Shown here in pieces: positions 12,388-12,453 of a stretch of DNA of 12,453 bases (position 1 is its first letter; every line of letters starts with the position of its first letter). The notes under the pieces were generated by a model that ran no database searches, was not told the origin of the DNA, and saw only the letters and a program-made list of their open reading frames with translations. This stretch comes from Syntrophaceae bacterium UBA2192 (GTDB taxonomy: Bacteria > Desulfobacterota > Syntrophia > Syntrophales > UBA2192). The position numbers were made by a program, and so were the translations under genes. Location: the NCBI GenBank assembly GCA_002327315.1, contig DCVI01000102.1, positions 247-12,699 on the forward strand. The letters are read 5' to 3'.

Positions 12388-12453
12388 CCCCCTTTTATCC
12401 CCCTTTGTAAAAGGGGGAAACAATAAGAAAACCCCCCTTTCGTAAAGGGGGGA
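12388..12453. repeat. Paired C-tract/G-tract hairpins at the window edge
   Basis: Two hairpins: CCCCCTTTT (12388-12396) with AAAAGGGGG (12409-12417), and CCCCCCTTT with AAAGGGGGG across a CGT loop (12432-12452). The units resemble a dispersed CCCCCTTT/AAAGGGGG intergenic repeat known from many Desulfobacterota-type genomes, and probably continue past the window. Confidence 0.75.

Overview
The window looks like chromosomal DNA of a GC-rich anaerobic bacterium, most likely a Desulfobacterota/Deltaproteobacteria member near Syntrophus (inference). The basis is the cmk–rpsA–ihfB-type core block with an inserted sppA, a DUF2889 protein, an incomplete mannose-family PTS, a two-subunit-type PyrK, a crotonase-family enzyme, and intergenic repeat types often seen in that group. 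No rRNA, tRNA, CRISPR array, transposase or phage gene was found.

Layout. 1-1506 (minus): a secreted M48 metalloprotease with a TPR tail, read from a good sigma-70 promoter placed back to back with a second promoter serving the rightward genes. 1722-3506 (plus): DUF2889 protein, VanZ-like membrane protein and cytidylate kinase, closely packed. 3594-6704 (plus): ribosomal protein S1, signal peptide peptidase SppA and the IHF beta-type DNA-bending protein. 6815-7582 (plus): a crotonase-family enzyme lacking one of the two usual catalytic glutamates, ending at a strong two-way terminator. 7723-7998 (minus): a tiny Cys-rich protein carrying a sigma-70 region 4 helix-turn-helix. 8060-8895: about 840 bases without a convincing gene. 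8896-10616 (plus): mannose-family PTS IIA, IIB and IIC, with no IID in the window. 10758-11213: RimI acetyltransferase. 11522-12340: PyrK, the FAD/[2Fe-2S] electron-transfer subunit of dihydroorotate dehydrogenase; pyrD is not in the window and may follow it.

The most unusual structural theme is in the gaps. At least nine intergenic sites carry short tandem repeats with a strict period of 7, 8 or 9 bases. The unit sequence differs between sites, and several arrays face a second array in inverted orientation across a short spacer. Arrays touch coding signals: one supplies the ihfB stop codon, and others lie directly before the crotonase, rimI and pyrK starts, which have weak or absent Shine-Dalgarno sequences. 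The rimI–pyrK gap is almost wholly a mosaic of such arrays plus an 86-base palindromic element. These arrays, the mini sigma-like protein and the incomplete PTS are the best leads. No complete new enzymatic or defence system is evident.
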